64,000 bases of DNA from Dermatemys mawii. Its lineage: Eukaryota > Chordata > Testudines > Dermatemydidae. The DNA lies in contig ML677374.1 in assembly GCA_007922305.1 (NCBI GenBank), positions 6,867,619 through 6,931,618 on the forward strand. The letters are read 5' to 3'. The notes below the pieces were generated by a model. That model ran no database searches. It had not been told where the DNA came from and saw only the letters and a list, made by a program, of their open reading frames with translations. Position 1 is the first letter of the stretch. Each line of letters starts with the position of its first letter. Of the stretch, positions 1 to 12,203 are shown piece after piece. Position numbers and translations under genes: made by a program.

Positions 1-850
1 AAATTCACACGCTGCGAAGGTAGAAAGGGAATCTCCACGCATTTGAACATTTTTCTGCTCGGGTTCCTTGCACTGGTCAACCATTTTACTAGTACAGTTC
101 AGAAAAACACTGCTAGGGAATTGTCAGACTTGCTAGATAGTGAAAAATTATTGCATGAACTTGTGAGTAACTTTAAGACCACCACAAACAGAAGTCAGAG
201 AAGATACAGTGATGAAAAACTCATCTGGGGACAAGCGTAGCTAACTGAGGCTTCATTTCAGGCAGGACAAAGGAGTTAGGTTCCCCCAACTAACATTTTT
301 CTCTTTAAAGGGAATATTTCAGGACACCAACTACTACTCATGTAATAATGCCTCTGAAAATTGATTATTAAAGGTTTTTAATTTCTCCACATCCAGATAA
401 TGGAATCTGAGCAAGCTATTATAGTATTGTGAAATAATTTTATAGTGTCTTGATACTACTTTGCTTTGAAGCTGAAAAGCTCTCTACAAACACTAATTAG
501 TCATTTGACTAGAAAAAGAGAAACTCATTTGTAACATTTAGAAGTGCAATGCATGAGGGAAGTTGGTAGATGATACAGCTCAGTGTTAATATTCAGACTA
601 AAGTTGTCAAATTGGTATTTTTAAATGAAAGCTTAACAAGTTCTTTAACGAAATATTAGATCACAACATTCTCTCATGTATTTTAAAAAGCTTACTGCAG
701 CTACAATGAAAGCTTCAGTTTACTGAATCATATGCAACAACCAGTTCAGCTCAGACTGCCTGAATACAAAACAGCTTCATGAATTAAAGGTCCTTACAGA
801 CATAAAGCAGTATAATATTGCAGTCTTATTTTCAACTAAAGATAAAATAC

Positions 851-962
851 CTGTTTTTTTCGGATGCGAGGCTGGAGTGGGGTGCATTTTAGCATCTCTG
901 GAAAACCCATCTAAATTTCCTTTAATAGCTTCCAAAGCATCATCTCTACTCTTCTCACCTGT
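851..962 (-). CDS. SYNRG: SYNRG exon, TGEKSRDDALEAIKGNLDGF segment
   Basis: 112 bp with acceptor 'catgtttcag' and donor 'gtattttatc'. It reads TGEKSRDDALEAIKGNLDGF, then SRDAKMHPTPASHPKKT, leaving one base. The next exon lies left of the window; no further SYNRG exon was recognised in 1-850. Confidence 0.92.
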
Positions 963-3900
963 CTGAAACATGACAAAAGTTGCTTTGAAAGTGTCACACT
1001 ACAACTACTGAGAATCTTCTTCCAACATTCACAATTGTTTTGTCTGAAAAAGTAGCAATGCTTGTTAAAAAAAATAATCACACAAATTAAGCTCTATTTC
1101 CCAGTGATGGTTTCAGTAAGGCTGTTTTCAATAATGAATGTTCTATGCAGGAGACTCAGAGAGAGAAACTGTATTAATCCAAACAAAGAGGGCCTGCTGA
1201 TATCGCTCAAGGACTATTGAAATTATTCTTGGTAAAAAACAGATGACGCGGAGCCAGAAATCAATCAATCAAAATTGGTGTGGTGAATATTAAGCCTAAC
1301 TGGTGCACCAAATAATGAAGGGATGAATTATGCCACACATCTTTTCCTTTTTTGGGGAGTTCTTAGAGAGAGACTTTGAAAAAAATCTCATCACCTGCCC
1401 CAGTGCATCCCAGCTCAGCTCATCTTCCATGCCCCCAAAACATAGCAGACCAGATCGAAAGACTTTCTTCCAGATAGGAAGCCATTTCCATTGGACTTCA
1501 TCAGGCTTCAGATCAGGCCTTCGGTTGGGAAGGTATTTGAAAGAAGAATCTCTTTCTTCCCCAATACATGAAAGCCACAGGTTTTGGTTTTTTTAAATCT
1601 GAAAATAAATAAATGCTGTTTATGATATACCTTCGGTTTCACACTGCTTAGAAGTCTCAGCTTTTGTTTCTGCTCTTCAAATTGGCGTCGTTTTCTTTCT
1701 TCTTCTAAGAATTTTTGCTGGTGTTCAAACCTTTTCCTAAAGTGAAAATATTAAACAAATATTAAGCATTATTTGAGGACAACTTCCATGCCAACCTTCT
1801 GAACATTGGTAACTTGGGTTTCACATAGATGCTTTGGTGCACACTTCACCACAGTCTCATAAAATTGGCAGAAAATAGCATGCGCCACCATGAACCTCAT
1901 ACAGAGCCTTCAAATACAATGGAATGGTCTGCAACTAATTTAACATTTTTGAATCTTAAATTCAATACGAATGTCTTTAGAATAGGATGGTAGATTTTTA
2001 ATGTACAAAATGAGCTGGAGAATGCACCCCCCCACCCCAAACAAGATTTTGCCAGCAGCATTAAAGCATTACTTACTGTTGCTCTTCTGCAAATTGTTTC
2101 TGCATGTCGGGGGTGTATTGTGGAGCTGCTGGGCGCATTCCTAAGAAAGAAGCCTGCCCCATAAAAGACATTCCAGTTGCTTGCATAGCCCCAAGGGGCA
2201 TGCCACCCTATAACAATAAAATAAATCTATATTATGTACAGCAATATAAAAATCCAGCATCTGTACTATATTGGGTTGTGAACTAGTTAGAATCCATAAA
2301 AAAAAGCAGGGTCAGGTTTGCTCAGTACTTGGACACGATCGCCAGAAACAATCCAGATATTACCATTGCTGAGGTATTCAAAAATCACACAAAGTGAAAG
2401 CAGCAAATGTCTTATCTTTTATTATTTCTAACCAAATCCCCTGAAATATACACTTTTCTTCTGCAGTTTTGTAAAATTCATTATCCATTAAAGCAAATAA
2501 GGGGCAAATATATACAGCTATATTCAATTTGCTATATAACGCAACTTTATTAGACTCATGTTTACATGGTTAGACAAGTGGAGATTTACAAGTAAGAGTG
2601 GTGGGCACTAGAGGATAAACAAATGAGATATATTTCTTCAAAACCTCCCCCACAGTGTTTAGTGCACAACATAAAGTGTGGAGCTTTACTGTAATCTTAC
2701 TTCTCAGCAATCAGCTATATAAAATGCACTCCTCCCCCATGCCCCCTAGTGTGGGAAGAAACCTTGTGAAGATTATGAGGAGTTATGTAGGTGGAAAGTT
2801 ACTTCAAGCACACAAAAAGGAGAAAAATTCAGTACAAAAACTGCAGGAGGAAGAACAATTTGGAAAATTAATTTGATCAAAAGGGAGGAAATTTACAGTA
2901 TTAAAGAAATGTCCAAAATGTTAGCTGTTCCCTAGGGCCTTGAAGACTTGTTTGATTAATTTGTGAACCACCATGTATGCTTACAATATTCTATAGGTAA
3001 CTAGTATATGCAAATGACAAAAAAGGCACAAAGCTGAACTCACAACATGGGTGATCATAGTAAATATAATGAACACAGACCAATGGATGTTCCCCATAAA
3101 GAGCTCATTTTAAATTCTGGACAACAAACTGTCTTAATAGACAGTGAATAGTTATGAATATAAAGCAAAGGGAAAATAGGAAGGGTGAAACAAGGTGAAA
3201 AGAAAAAAAAAAGTGTACTGTTGGAGCTGTAGATGATATAAGCTATTTAACACTAAACACTGAACCATACTGAAGGCAGTATCAGGAATATTTAACACAA
3301 GGAATGGTTTTCAACCACCCTCTTATACTGACAGTTTTGTTTCCATTACTGGTCAGTGCCATATTCCCTCCTGCAGAAGGGACTCTCTCTTGGCTGTGTT
3401 TACTGCAGCAACAGATACAAAGAAGTGGAAGTCCAAGTTCTGACATCTAAGCCCAAACTACAATACCCACTTTATTGTAAGCATTAACAATGTTTTCTCC
3501 CCCGCATACTCTGGTTCATTATTGCTCCCCGCTACGACAGTGAATAATGCACGCTGAGCTCCCACTGCCTCACCCACTCCCCACGCCACTTATCCAGATC
3601 ATAAGGAGACTTACAGAATCCCACAAGTGTCATGGCAATTTTAAAATACTTTCAGAGACAAGACTGTGAAGCCAAAATAATGCAAGGCAATGAAGACACC
3701 TGCCTATGAGCTACTGCCTCTCTCTTCATTCTGAGGTCAACTCCTCCACTATCCTTTCACCCCAGCAGCGGCAGGACCATTGACTCTTCTGACTTGAGAG
3801 CAGGACTTCAGGGGTCAACTGTCAATAGCCTTACTGAGACATACGTTCAAATATCTATGTCATTTCACATCTACTGAAAACAAACGTTACTCATGTACCT

Positions 3901-5403
3901 GCATGGTCATTGGTCCAGGAGACATCGGAGAGCCGTAATTCATTCCCATCATGCCTGGCATATTAGACTGCATGACAGATACCATTGGAAACCCTTGCTG
4001 TTGAATAGGAATCATACCTACACCAGAACATTAAACATTGATGAAGTCCCCAGTTGGTTCTAAAGGTCAATTTTCAAATTAAAGAGATAGAAGGAAGGAA
4101 GGAGCGACTGGCAGTTCTGCATAAGTTAATATAAGAACTCTTTACTCAAGGGTGATTTGGTACAGAGAATGTACTACGACACAGGCAGCAATAGAAGCAT
4201 CATGCATTTTAAGAAAAAAGCCTTCCAGGACATCTCTACAAGTTAAGTAGAGGGTGTTTCTTCCATCTCAACTGCTCTTTGAAAGAAACTTGGGATTTTC
4301 TTCCCTTCTTTGGTCTTAAAACTGTAGTTTCCAAAAAATAAAACTGACTTGTGTTGATAGCCCATTCCAGAACTCCATATACTTCATATGACTGTCTAGG
4401 CATTACTGGTACATCTTGCCCACAGCTAAGCTTTTACATTCTCAGGTGACTGGACAACTTGTATGCATGCAGGTGTGTTTACCCCACATAAAAGGTTTAA
4501 CCAGTTGAAACATCTTTCAATAAAAGCTTGATTTAGATAAGATTGGACAAATCAGCCAGAAATGTATTAATTCACTGAGTAAAACTAAAAGGATTAAGCC
4601 AGAGATATAATAATTTTAGAATGTTATCTTAGCGGACACAGACTGATTACAAACTTATTCACTACCAGTGAGATAATTATAGCCATAGATAATTTAACAT
4701 TTCAAGTACAATTGTCTAAGAAAGGATGCAATTGGCTCAGGAATTATCAGTGAAGCTTCAGTATTATATTACTGAGCCAATCAGTACTCAGTGAACGGAC
4801 TTCCTCTCACTGCCACATTTTCCATTAGTTAAACAAGTAACTGATTGAGCAGTAAGAATAAAAATTATTTAAGGTTGAGGTTTCTTGATTTAATAATACT
4901 TTGCACTTGAGTCATTCCTCTTGTTCAAGATTCTGACTATGCATTGCAAGTATTTACTAGGCCTCACATCATATAGGCAAGCAGACTCGTAGACTGAAGT
5001 ACACAGAGGTCAAATGCCTTATCCCAGTTCAAACAGTAATTCAATGACAGGCAGGAACAGGACTCAGAAGTTCAGACTCCCAGTCCCCTGTTCTAACGTA
5101 CAGAACACACTGCCTTCCCAGTGAGATCCAATATTAATTATATATGGGAAATTTTGTAAATAAAGATATAAGATTCAGATTCATGTTGCTGAGTAGGAGG
5201 GAAGAAGTAAAAAACATAGCTAACAGGTGAGCTTAATATTCCCAATTCTGAACTTCAGGAAAGAATGCAAAGTTACTATACACATGACTTAGATTGCTTA
5301 ATATTAATTTCTACACAACAAAAGGGCAACTAAAATGTTCAGAATCTGAAATTCATACTTACCTCGAGGCGGGCCGATACCACTTGCTACAGGAAACATG
5401 AAG
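851..5403 (-). CDS. SYNRG: SYNRG (gamma-synergin), five early coding exons, partial gene
   Basis: Gamma-synergin binds the gamma-adaptin ear of AP-1 and works in clathrin-coated vesicle trafficking at the trans-Golgi network and endosomes. Five minus-strand exons (5363-5403, 3899-4017, 2077-2207, 1631-1736, 851-962) join in phase into about 169 codons. They start with FMFPVASGIGPP, pass through a Met/Gly/Pro/Gln-rich stretch and YTPDMQKQFAEEQQ, and enter a charged coiled-coil-like segment (KRFEHQQKFLEEERKRRQFE). They end in a block containing TGEKSRDDALEAIKGNLDGF. This order matches the N-terminal part of vertebrate SYNRG as I remember it. The EH domain and adaptin-binding motifs lie beyond the left edge. 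The start codon exon was not found; the assembly gap at 10155-10978 is the likely place. DDX52 lies upstream in the same orientation, as in human. The identification is strong and the gene is incomplete at both ends. Confidence 0.93.
1631..1736 (-). CDS. SYNRG: SYNRG exon, charged coiled-coil segment
   Basis: 106 bp with acceptor 'cactttag' and donor 'gtatatc'. It encodes KRFEHQQKFLEEERKRRQFE followed by EQKQKLRLLSSVKPK, a Glu/Lys/Gln-rich helix likely to form a coiled coil. It ends in phase 0. Confidence 0.93.
2077..2207 (-). CDS. SYNRG: SYNRG exon, GMRP/YTPDMQKQF segment
   Basis: 131 bp with acceptor 'ttgttatag' and donor 'gtaagtaatg'. It starts GGMPLGAMQATG and ends APQYTPDMQKQFAEEQ plus a split Gln codon (CA|G) completed by the next exon. 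Confidence 0.92.
3899..4017 (-). CDS. SYNRG: SYNRG exon, Met/Gln-rich segment
   Basis: 119 bp between acceptor 'ctggtgtag' and donor 'gtacatgag'. It begins MIPIQQQGFPMVSVMQSN and ends SPGPMTMQ in phase 0. Its composition (Met, Gln, Pro, Gly) is typical of the disordered N-terminus of gamma-synergin. Confidence 0.9.
4985..5125 (-). repeat. Ancient MIR/CORE-SINE fragment, reverse orientation
   Basis: It contains 'cccagttcaaacagtaattc' and 'cagactcccagtcccctgtt', which resemble the reverse complement of MIR. It is degenerate, so the boundaries are approximate. Confidence 0.5.
5363..5403 (-). CDS. SYNRG: SYNRG exon (first one visible), 41 bp
   Basis: The acceptor reads 'ttttcag' and the donor 'gtaagtatg'. 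The exon needs two bases from the missing upstream exon, then reads FMFPVASGIGPPR and leaves one base (phase 1), which completes Gly with the next exon. Confidence 0.88.
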
Positions 5404-8400
5404 CTGAAAATAAATAAATAAAAGCATGAGCCTATGACTTGATAGCTAAATAATTGCAAAAGCACCGAACTACTGAGAATGCAAAAGATCTCCCAGGTCC
5501 TTGACTCCCACTGCAGTACTACATCCCAAACTGCCTCATTTGCTTGCCCAAGCTGTGACCCACGGAATTAACCACAGAGCCTTCCCTTCTCCGTTTGAAA
5601 TTGCAACAATTGTTGATGACGATTACCCACAAGTGCTGAAGAAAGGTTCACTAGAAGCGTCAATGCAATAATAAAACCATCTTCAGCATTATTATTATTA
5701 TATAGAGCGAGACTAAGAAGAACCACATCTCACTTTCTGTAATGGTTCTGATCCATCTATATTGCCAATTGAACTGGTTTCAACACTGCTGACCCAACCT
5801 TAGTCAGTGGTTCAATTCCCTAATATAGGCAAGGGCTTTTAGAGCTGCAGGACGAATAAATATCCAGATTCAGCAGAATCACTAGCTGCATCAGAACACA
5901 CTTATCCCAGCTCCTTCATAACCATTTTTCAACAGAGAAATAAAACTATCCAAGAAAAAAAAAGATTGTTCCTGTTAAATATGAATAATTGGAAGATATT
6001 GCAGCATCCATTTCTTGTTCTTTGTGCTTTAACTTTCCATTGCTCCCATTTAAAGGGAAACAATTACACTGAAGGGGACAGAAACACATTACAGCAAATA
6101 TCAAAGACTAAGTCCACCAAGACAAAAATCAGTGTTAAAAATTCAGCTTAAATTATAAGAGCAATGTCTTGTCCTCACTTTGAAGCATAAACATCAGTTT
6201 TGATGGAGAGAAAAAAGGAGACCTAGTTTAGCAATACTGTTTGCAACTCACTCCGAGACAGATGTCTGCAATAATTTACCAATCAAGGACTTTCTTCAAC
6301 ACCCCACCAACCTCTTACATTAAACACTCTGGAGAGAAAGAAGCTTACAGACAGTCAATATCTCTCAGCCCAACTGGGTTAGTCAAGAGGCCACATGACA
6401 GACTAAAGAAACAAACTGAAGAGGGAATGACATAGCAAAGACCTGCTCATAATGCTTAAAATCCTACATTGAGTTCAGAAACCTATTGTGTTTTGTAAAT
6501 GTAAACGAGCTGGATTCCTTATTGTGACTGTGTGCTCTTAACATGCAGCATCTATGTAGTAGAGTTCAATCATAATTAGCTACAACTGAGAACACACTAT
6601 GTTTCACTCCAGACAATCTGTATTACTCTATTTCTGGGCCCTAGTCTATTATGGGGCTTTTAAGCTCTACAGTAATACAAATAATAATAAATATAACTTC
6701 AAATTTGAACTCATGATACTCTTAGCTCCTCAACTATTCATTCTGCCCTAACCATTAGGCCACACATTAATTCCTCCATTCACAAAACCATAACATATAT
6801 ATGTATCCAGCTAAGGATAAATTAGTAAGTCTGGTCCTACCACTACCACAATTTTAGATTTCTCTATTAATAGGAATTTCTCCTACAACCCCTATGGAGA
6901 GTGATCTGCATAGGCATGTTTTGCCAAATCTAGATGCAGGCTCTGGGACTGGACTGCTTGAGTGGAATCCAACCCAGATCAGTTGTCACCAAAAGCTCTT
7001 ATTAATTGACTAATGTTCAGTGACCTGCGTGAAACAAGCTTGGTTGCCTCAGTCCAGTTCTGGGAGGAGGGGTACTGACATCAAAAACACAGCAGATATT
7101 AGCTGGCAACCTTGTCTCAAGTCACAGCAGGGAGGCCAACAACTGAACTCCCTTCTTGCTCCTAGCTGCGGTTCCCTGTAGGTCAAGGCTGAGGCACATT
7201 GACAAAACAATGTGGGGCAGTCAGATTGCAGCCCAAGTTTTGCTTCAGCTGTGGATCGAGATCTCTGAGTTTCCACAGCTACTAAGATGGCACTTTTTAC
7301 CAACAATACACTCACAAAACACTTATACAGAAGTTCAGAAACATGCAGTTTCTGACCTACGCCTATCATCTTTCCCCTGTGTATAAATTATTCACTCCAG
7401 GGTCCAATTTACAAATGAATGCAAGAAGTAAATTAATAACTAGCAAAATTAATGCTATTTTAGAGCTATACATTTTAAGATAGCACTTGTATCCGCAATG
7501 ATTTTAAATAATCCCCCTTTTCTACCTTGTGAGGATTCTGGTGATAGAAATAAGAAATAAACTGTTCTAGTTTAACTGAAATGCAATGTAATCTGGATAA
7601 GCATACGAAGGCACCAGCACATGTTGAAAGCAAATAAAGGCTAGATCATTAAATATTTATCCCTTTCTAGGGTTAAGTAGTGATTTATTTATAAGCATCT
7701 GTAAAAACTGTAGCTAATTAGAGGCTTAACTGTAAGAATGGAACAAAAATTAAAAAGTTGGTTTCTCTGAATCAAAATTCTGAATGTGTGTTAGGATTCA
7801 CTGATGACCTTGTTCAGTCTAAGATTTACTTACATGTTTGGCTACTTTTTAGCAATAAGAGAAAATGTAAAACATCACACAAAGAAGTGTTAAACTGCTA
7901 TTCAAATATACACACACAAACAGAAGAGAAAATGTGTATACACATGAAGTTAAAAAACCTCCTAGACACTGCATCATTAGGAAATCACAGGAAGAAGTTA
8001 TTGATACATAGTTTTTAAAAATATCAGTTAACATTTACTGTGAACAATGTCTAAGCAACTTCAGTTCATTTACTCTTAAACAAGACATATTTTACCCTAT
8101 AAAAATTTCTTACATAAATAAGAAAATTACTTATTGAACAGGTATCCTATATCAATATGAAAAAAAATTAAAGATGGAACTGACACGTTTCCAGAAGTTC
8201 TGCGCTAAAATTGTTAGTCTGCCTTGTGCATTAATCTCCCCTTTAATCTCAAACCAGTGTAACTATCTGAAAATCAATTCTAAATGCAATGAGCATGATC
8301 TATTCTTTATAATAGCAGCAGCCCATGGTTCCATTTTATAAAATGTATATATTACAGCTCTTTTCTATCACGCATGTCCTTTAAGAATAGCTTTATACTG

Positions 8401-10154
8401 AACGTTACTCTCTACACAATGGTATATAATTTATTTGTAAATAGTTCAGCCACACTCAGTGTTGTATCCAAACACCTATATTCATACAAGCAGCAAGTGA
8501 TACATTTTAGTGCCATGTCATCAAAAGTAACATATGTAGATACATACAGATATTCAACACACTTATTTCACTATGTGCTGTATATAACAAGGAACACAAG
8601 TGTGGTTAAAAAGCATTATCATGTAAAAAAGAGTAAGTGAAGATCTCTGCAACAAAATTCAAGAGCAGAAATTCCTCAGAAAATCTTTGACAATAGTCTC
8701 AATGCCACTAATAGTATTGCAGAAGTGACAAAGAGTCCAATGACACCTTAAAGACTAACTAAAGTATTAGAGCATAAGCTTTCGTGGGCTAACACCCACT
8801 TCGTCGGATGCATACAATAATAGTATTGTATCATTCAACAGGAAGTTTCTTGTAATAGGTACTCTAGCTTCAGGTACAGGGCTCCAGCAGTCAGCTTCAC
8901 TCAAACAGCAGGATAAAGAACAAAAACCCCTCATTTTTTTTTGTATTCTAGAAGCTATCACATGGATTCTTCTGAACAGCAACAAACTACAGGATGAACT
9001 CTTCCCTCAACCCAAACTCCTAGACTGTGTGTATCGTTGAGAGTTTTTGTAACCATTATTCCCTATAAGTGCAGAGTCTGTAAAGCAGTAATACTGACAT
9101 GGTGAAGGTGTTCTTCATACCATGTGTCTAACTCAGAAGCCCCAAGATCCTCTAAGTGAAATTAACTATAAGCTATACTGAAACTGACTTCACTGATTTC
9201 CATCACCTAAATTCAGAGAATTGAATAAAGCTACAAAAAGCATAGTGACAATAAATTGGAATTTTGGAATCCTTTCATTTTTCACAATCTAGGGTCTCAT
9301 TAGTAAGGTAGGTATTTACAAAAGTAGATTATAATTTATATTTACAAAAGTACATTATGTTTACAATGCATAATTCTAAACTGACAGTGTTGCCGTAAAG
9401 AAAGAATGGATGTTTAAGCAGCAGATCAGAATAATTATATTTCAGATTTATATATATTGTTGCACTTCTCATCCTGCAGGATGATGTGCCTTACAAATTA
9501 CATACCCAGGAGCTCTAATGAAATGCAGACACTTCTAATGTGGAGGGTGGCAACCTGGCAGACAGCTGGAGGAAAGCACCCTACACAAGTATGGGTGTGT
9601 GATTTTGATGAAGGTCACCAGGGCAAATGCCTGCTTTTATGAGAAATGCCATCACAAAACAGGCAGAATTTTACTTAAGTTTCCAGAAATACCTGATTAA
9701 TACAACTGGACTTATCAAAAGCAGGTTGACTCAGTCCTACAGATCTGTCCTTTCACAGAAAAATGCTATAATCTTAAACCCTATAAATACTTCACTTAAA
9801 CAGAAATCTCTAATCAGTTCCCAGTTTGAAAGGAGAAATAAAGATTAGCCTCCTATCCCACCCAAAACGTAACACGAAGGCTGTAACATTTCTCACTTTC
9901 CAATTTCTCCCTCTCCTACCACCACCACCCCACCTCATGTATTTCTGACTGCACAAAGCCTCCTCCACAGCAATATGGGAAAGAGAGAAGTAGCCACACA
10001 AACAGATCACAGAAGAGTCTCCTCCACCCTACCCCCATAAACACACCACAATACCCACAAACTCCCACTCCTGCTCTAAGCAACATTTACTACCCCATAA
10101 TCAAAAGCACGGAGGCACAGTGCTGGGGCGGTGAGGGGTTGGGACTGGGGGGGG
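5404..10154. other. SYNRG first visible intron, up to the assembly gap
   Basis: About 4.7 kb of AT-rich sequence with no coding exon that I could support. It contains one SINE copy (8720-8817) and short AT-rich simple repeats. The last 35 bases before the gap turn G-rich ('ggttgggactgggggggg'). Confidence 0.6.
8720..8817 (+). repeat. 5'-truncated turtle-type tRNA-derived SINE
   Basis: The body reads 'aatgacaccttaaagactaa', then 'gcataagctttcgtgggcta' and 'cacttcgtcggatgcat', the hallmark 3' part of the turtle SINE family. It is flanked by a perfect 11-bp target-site duplication, TAATAGTATTG, at 8709-8719 and 8818-8828. The tRNA-like promoter half is missing. Confidence 0.85.
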
Positions 10155-10978
10155 NNNNNNNNNNNNNNNNNNNNNNNNNNNNNNNNNNNNNNNNNNNNNN
10201 NNNNNNNNNNNNNNNNNNNNNNNNNNNNNNNNNNNNNNNNNNNNNNNNNNNNNNNNNNNNNNNNNNNNNNNNNNNNNNNNNNNNNNNNNNNNNNNNNNNN
10301 NNNNNNNNNNNNNNNNNNNNNNNNNNNNNNNNNNNNNNNNNNNNNNNNNNNNNNNNNNNNNNNNNNNNNNNNNNNNNNNNNNNNNNNNNNNNNNNNNNNN
10401 NNNNNNNNNNNNNNNNNNNNNNNNNNNNNNNNNNNNNNNNNNNNNNNNNNNNNNNNNNNNNNNNNNNNNNNNNNNNNNNNNNNNNNNNNNNNNNNNNNNN
10501 NNNNNNNNNNNNNNNNNNNNNNNNNNNNNNNNNNNNNNNNNNNNNNNNNNNNNNNNNNNNNNNNNNNNNNNNNNNNNNNNNNNNNNNNNNNNNNNNNNNN
10601 NNNNNNNNNNNNNNNNNNNNNNNNNNNNNNNNNNNNNNNNNNNNNNNNNNNNNNNNNNNNNNNNNNNNNNNNNNNNNNNNNNNNNNNNNNNNNNNNNNNN
10701 NNNNNNNNNNNNNNNNNNNNNNNNNNNNNNNNNNNNNNNNNNNNNNNNNNNNNNNNNNNNNNNNNNNNNNNNNNNNNNNNNNNNNNNNNNNNNNNNNNNN
10801 NNNNNNNNNNNNNNNNNNNNNNNNNNNNNNNNNNNNNNNNNNNNNNNNNNNNNNNNNNNNNNNNNNNNNNNNNNNNNNNNNNNNNNNNNNNNNNNNNNNN
10901 NNNNNNNNNNNNNNNNNNNNNNNNNNNNNNNNNNNNNNNNNNNNNNNNNNNNNNNNNNNNNNNNNNNNNNNNNNNNNN
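10155..10978. other. Assembly gap (824 N)
   Basis: A run of unknown bases flanked on the left by a G-rich tract and on the right by a minisatellite. All reading frames across it are artefacts. Given conserved synteny, the GC-rich first exon and CpG promoter of SYNRG probably lie here or close by; that is inference. Confidence 0.99.
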
Positions 10979-11185
10979 CACGGGCCTGGGGGTGGGATCT
11001 GTGTGACCCCCATAGACACCCTACAAAGACCTTATAGAAAAACCCACACTGCCCTAGGGATGCGATCATCTATGTGACCCTATAGACAACCTACAGAGAC
11101 CCTATAGAAAACCCACACTGCCCCAAGAATGGGATATGGGACCCTGTAGGCACTCTACAGAAAAACCCATACTCCCATGCATAGT
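10979..11185 (+). repeat. Degenerate minisatellite, three units of about 65-71 bp
   Basis: Units start near 11003, 11074 and 11138. Each contains a version of 'gtgaccctatagacaaccta', then 'gaccctatagaaaa' and 'acccacactgccc'. The array abuts the gap, so the unresolved sequence probably contains more copies. Confidence 0.8.
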
Positions 11186-11639
11186 AGTAGAGCTATAAGA
11201 GGGCATGGGAACAGGACAGATATATAGAGAGTCCTTGAGGTTAAAATGGAGATGCAGTACCAGAAGCGTACAAGTGAAGTTTGCCCACAGTATGGCTGTG
11301 CTTATAAACCTTTTTAAAATTGAGCATCATATATTACCATCTTTTATAATAAAGGATGAAACTGATCATACTGAGAAGTGTGATTTAATTATAGGTCATA
11401 GTCATATGTGCCCTTACTCCCATAGGTTAATCTGCAAACTGCCCACATGTTAATTTATTATCCATACAGTATTTTTTACACATTGCTAGTTCAAACATCA
11501 AACTGCCAATCTCAATCAAGGAACTAAAAAGTATTGAACAAGCAGCACTCATTAGAATGGGAGTGTGGGTAGTTTAAATGGTTAAGACGGTATCAGGATG
11601 GAGACAAGCTGGTTTCTGTTACACTGTTATTCTGCAGTC

Positions 11640-11780
11640 GTAACCATGTCACAATCTCATTGGGTCAATTTACCCTTCTGTAAAATGGGTGTACTTACCT
11701 TATGAGTATTGTAAAAATGTTTGTAAAATGCTTTGAAATTCTGTGCTACAGATTATGTAGAAATGCAAGATTAATAATTG
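11640..11780 (+). repeat. MIR-like 3' fragment
   Basis: It contains 'cccttctgtaaaatgggtgt' followed by 'aaaatgctttgaaattctgt', similar to the core and tail of MIR-type SINEs. Boundaries are approximate. Confidence 0.5.
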
Positions 11781-12086
11781 TAAATCTCTCATCCAAGGTT
11801 CCTGCAAGCTCTCTTAGTATTCAGTAAACAAAATCTGTTGTGATATTCCAGAAACAATATGCTAGACAGGACGTCTTTAGTTGTTAACATCTTGGATAAT
11901 TAACATATCCATGCACTTATGGTAACAATCATAAAATTAAGTTGTGCAATTTACATTTAGGGTTAGTCTCTTTTTAAAAAAGCAGACTTCATAAAGCATA
12001 TCACTTTTCCTCAGGCTCATATATCCTCTAAACACAGCAAGTGAAGAAAACTGATATTCACAGTGTAGATTACCATCATCTGGTTT

Positions 12087-12203
12087 AGCGACAAAGAGTC
12101 CTGTGGCAAGCTTATGCTCCAATACGTCTGTTAGTCTAAGGTGCCACAGGACTCGTTGTTGCTTTTGCAGATCCAGACTAACACGGCTACCCCTCTGATA
12201 CTT
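12087..12203 (-). repeat. Turtle-type SINE with an inverted snap-back 3' end
   Basis: On the minus strand it starts 'gtatcagaggggtagccgtg' (tRNA-like box A region), continues 'acgagtcctgtggcacctta' and 'gtattggagcataagctt', then flips into the complement of its own interior ('gccacaggactctttgtcgc'). A perfect 12-bp target-site duplication, ATCATCTGGTTT, lies at 12075-12086 and 12204-12215, so the odd end was probably made during insertion. Confidence 0.85.

Noticed and set aside
43..240. Plus-strand frame of 65 codons at the left edge
   Set aside because: The wording looks protein-like (RELSDLLDSEKLLHELV), but there are no matching splice signals or family I recognise. It lies within the SYNRG intron on the opposite strand, so it was not called.
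7049..7386. Overlapping frames on both strands in the SYNRG intron
   Set aside because: No splice sites or recognisable product; the amino-acid composition looks random.
10076..11077. Several open frames of about 300 codons on both strands
   Set aside because: They consist almost wholly of the N gap.
10979..11185. Short repeated units suggesting a CRISPR-like array
   Set aside because: The units are degenerate and contiguous without unique spacers, and the DNA is vertebrate. It is a minisatellite.
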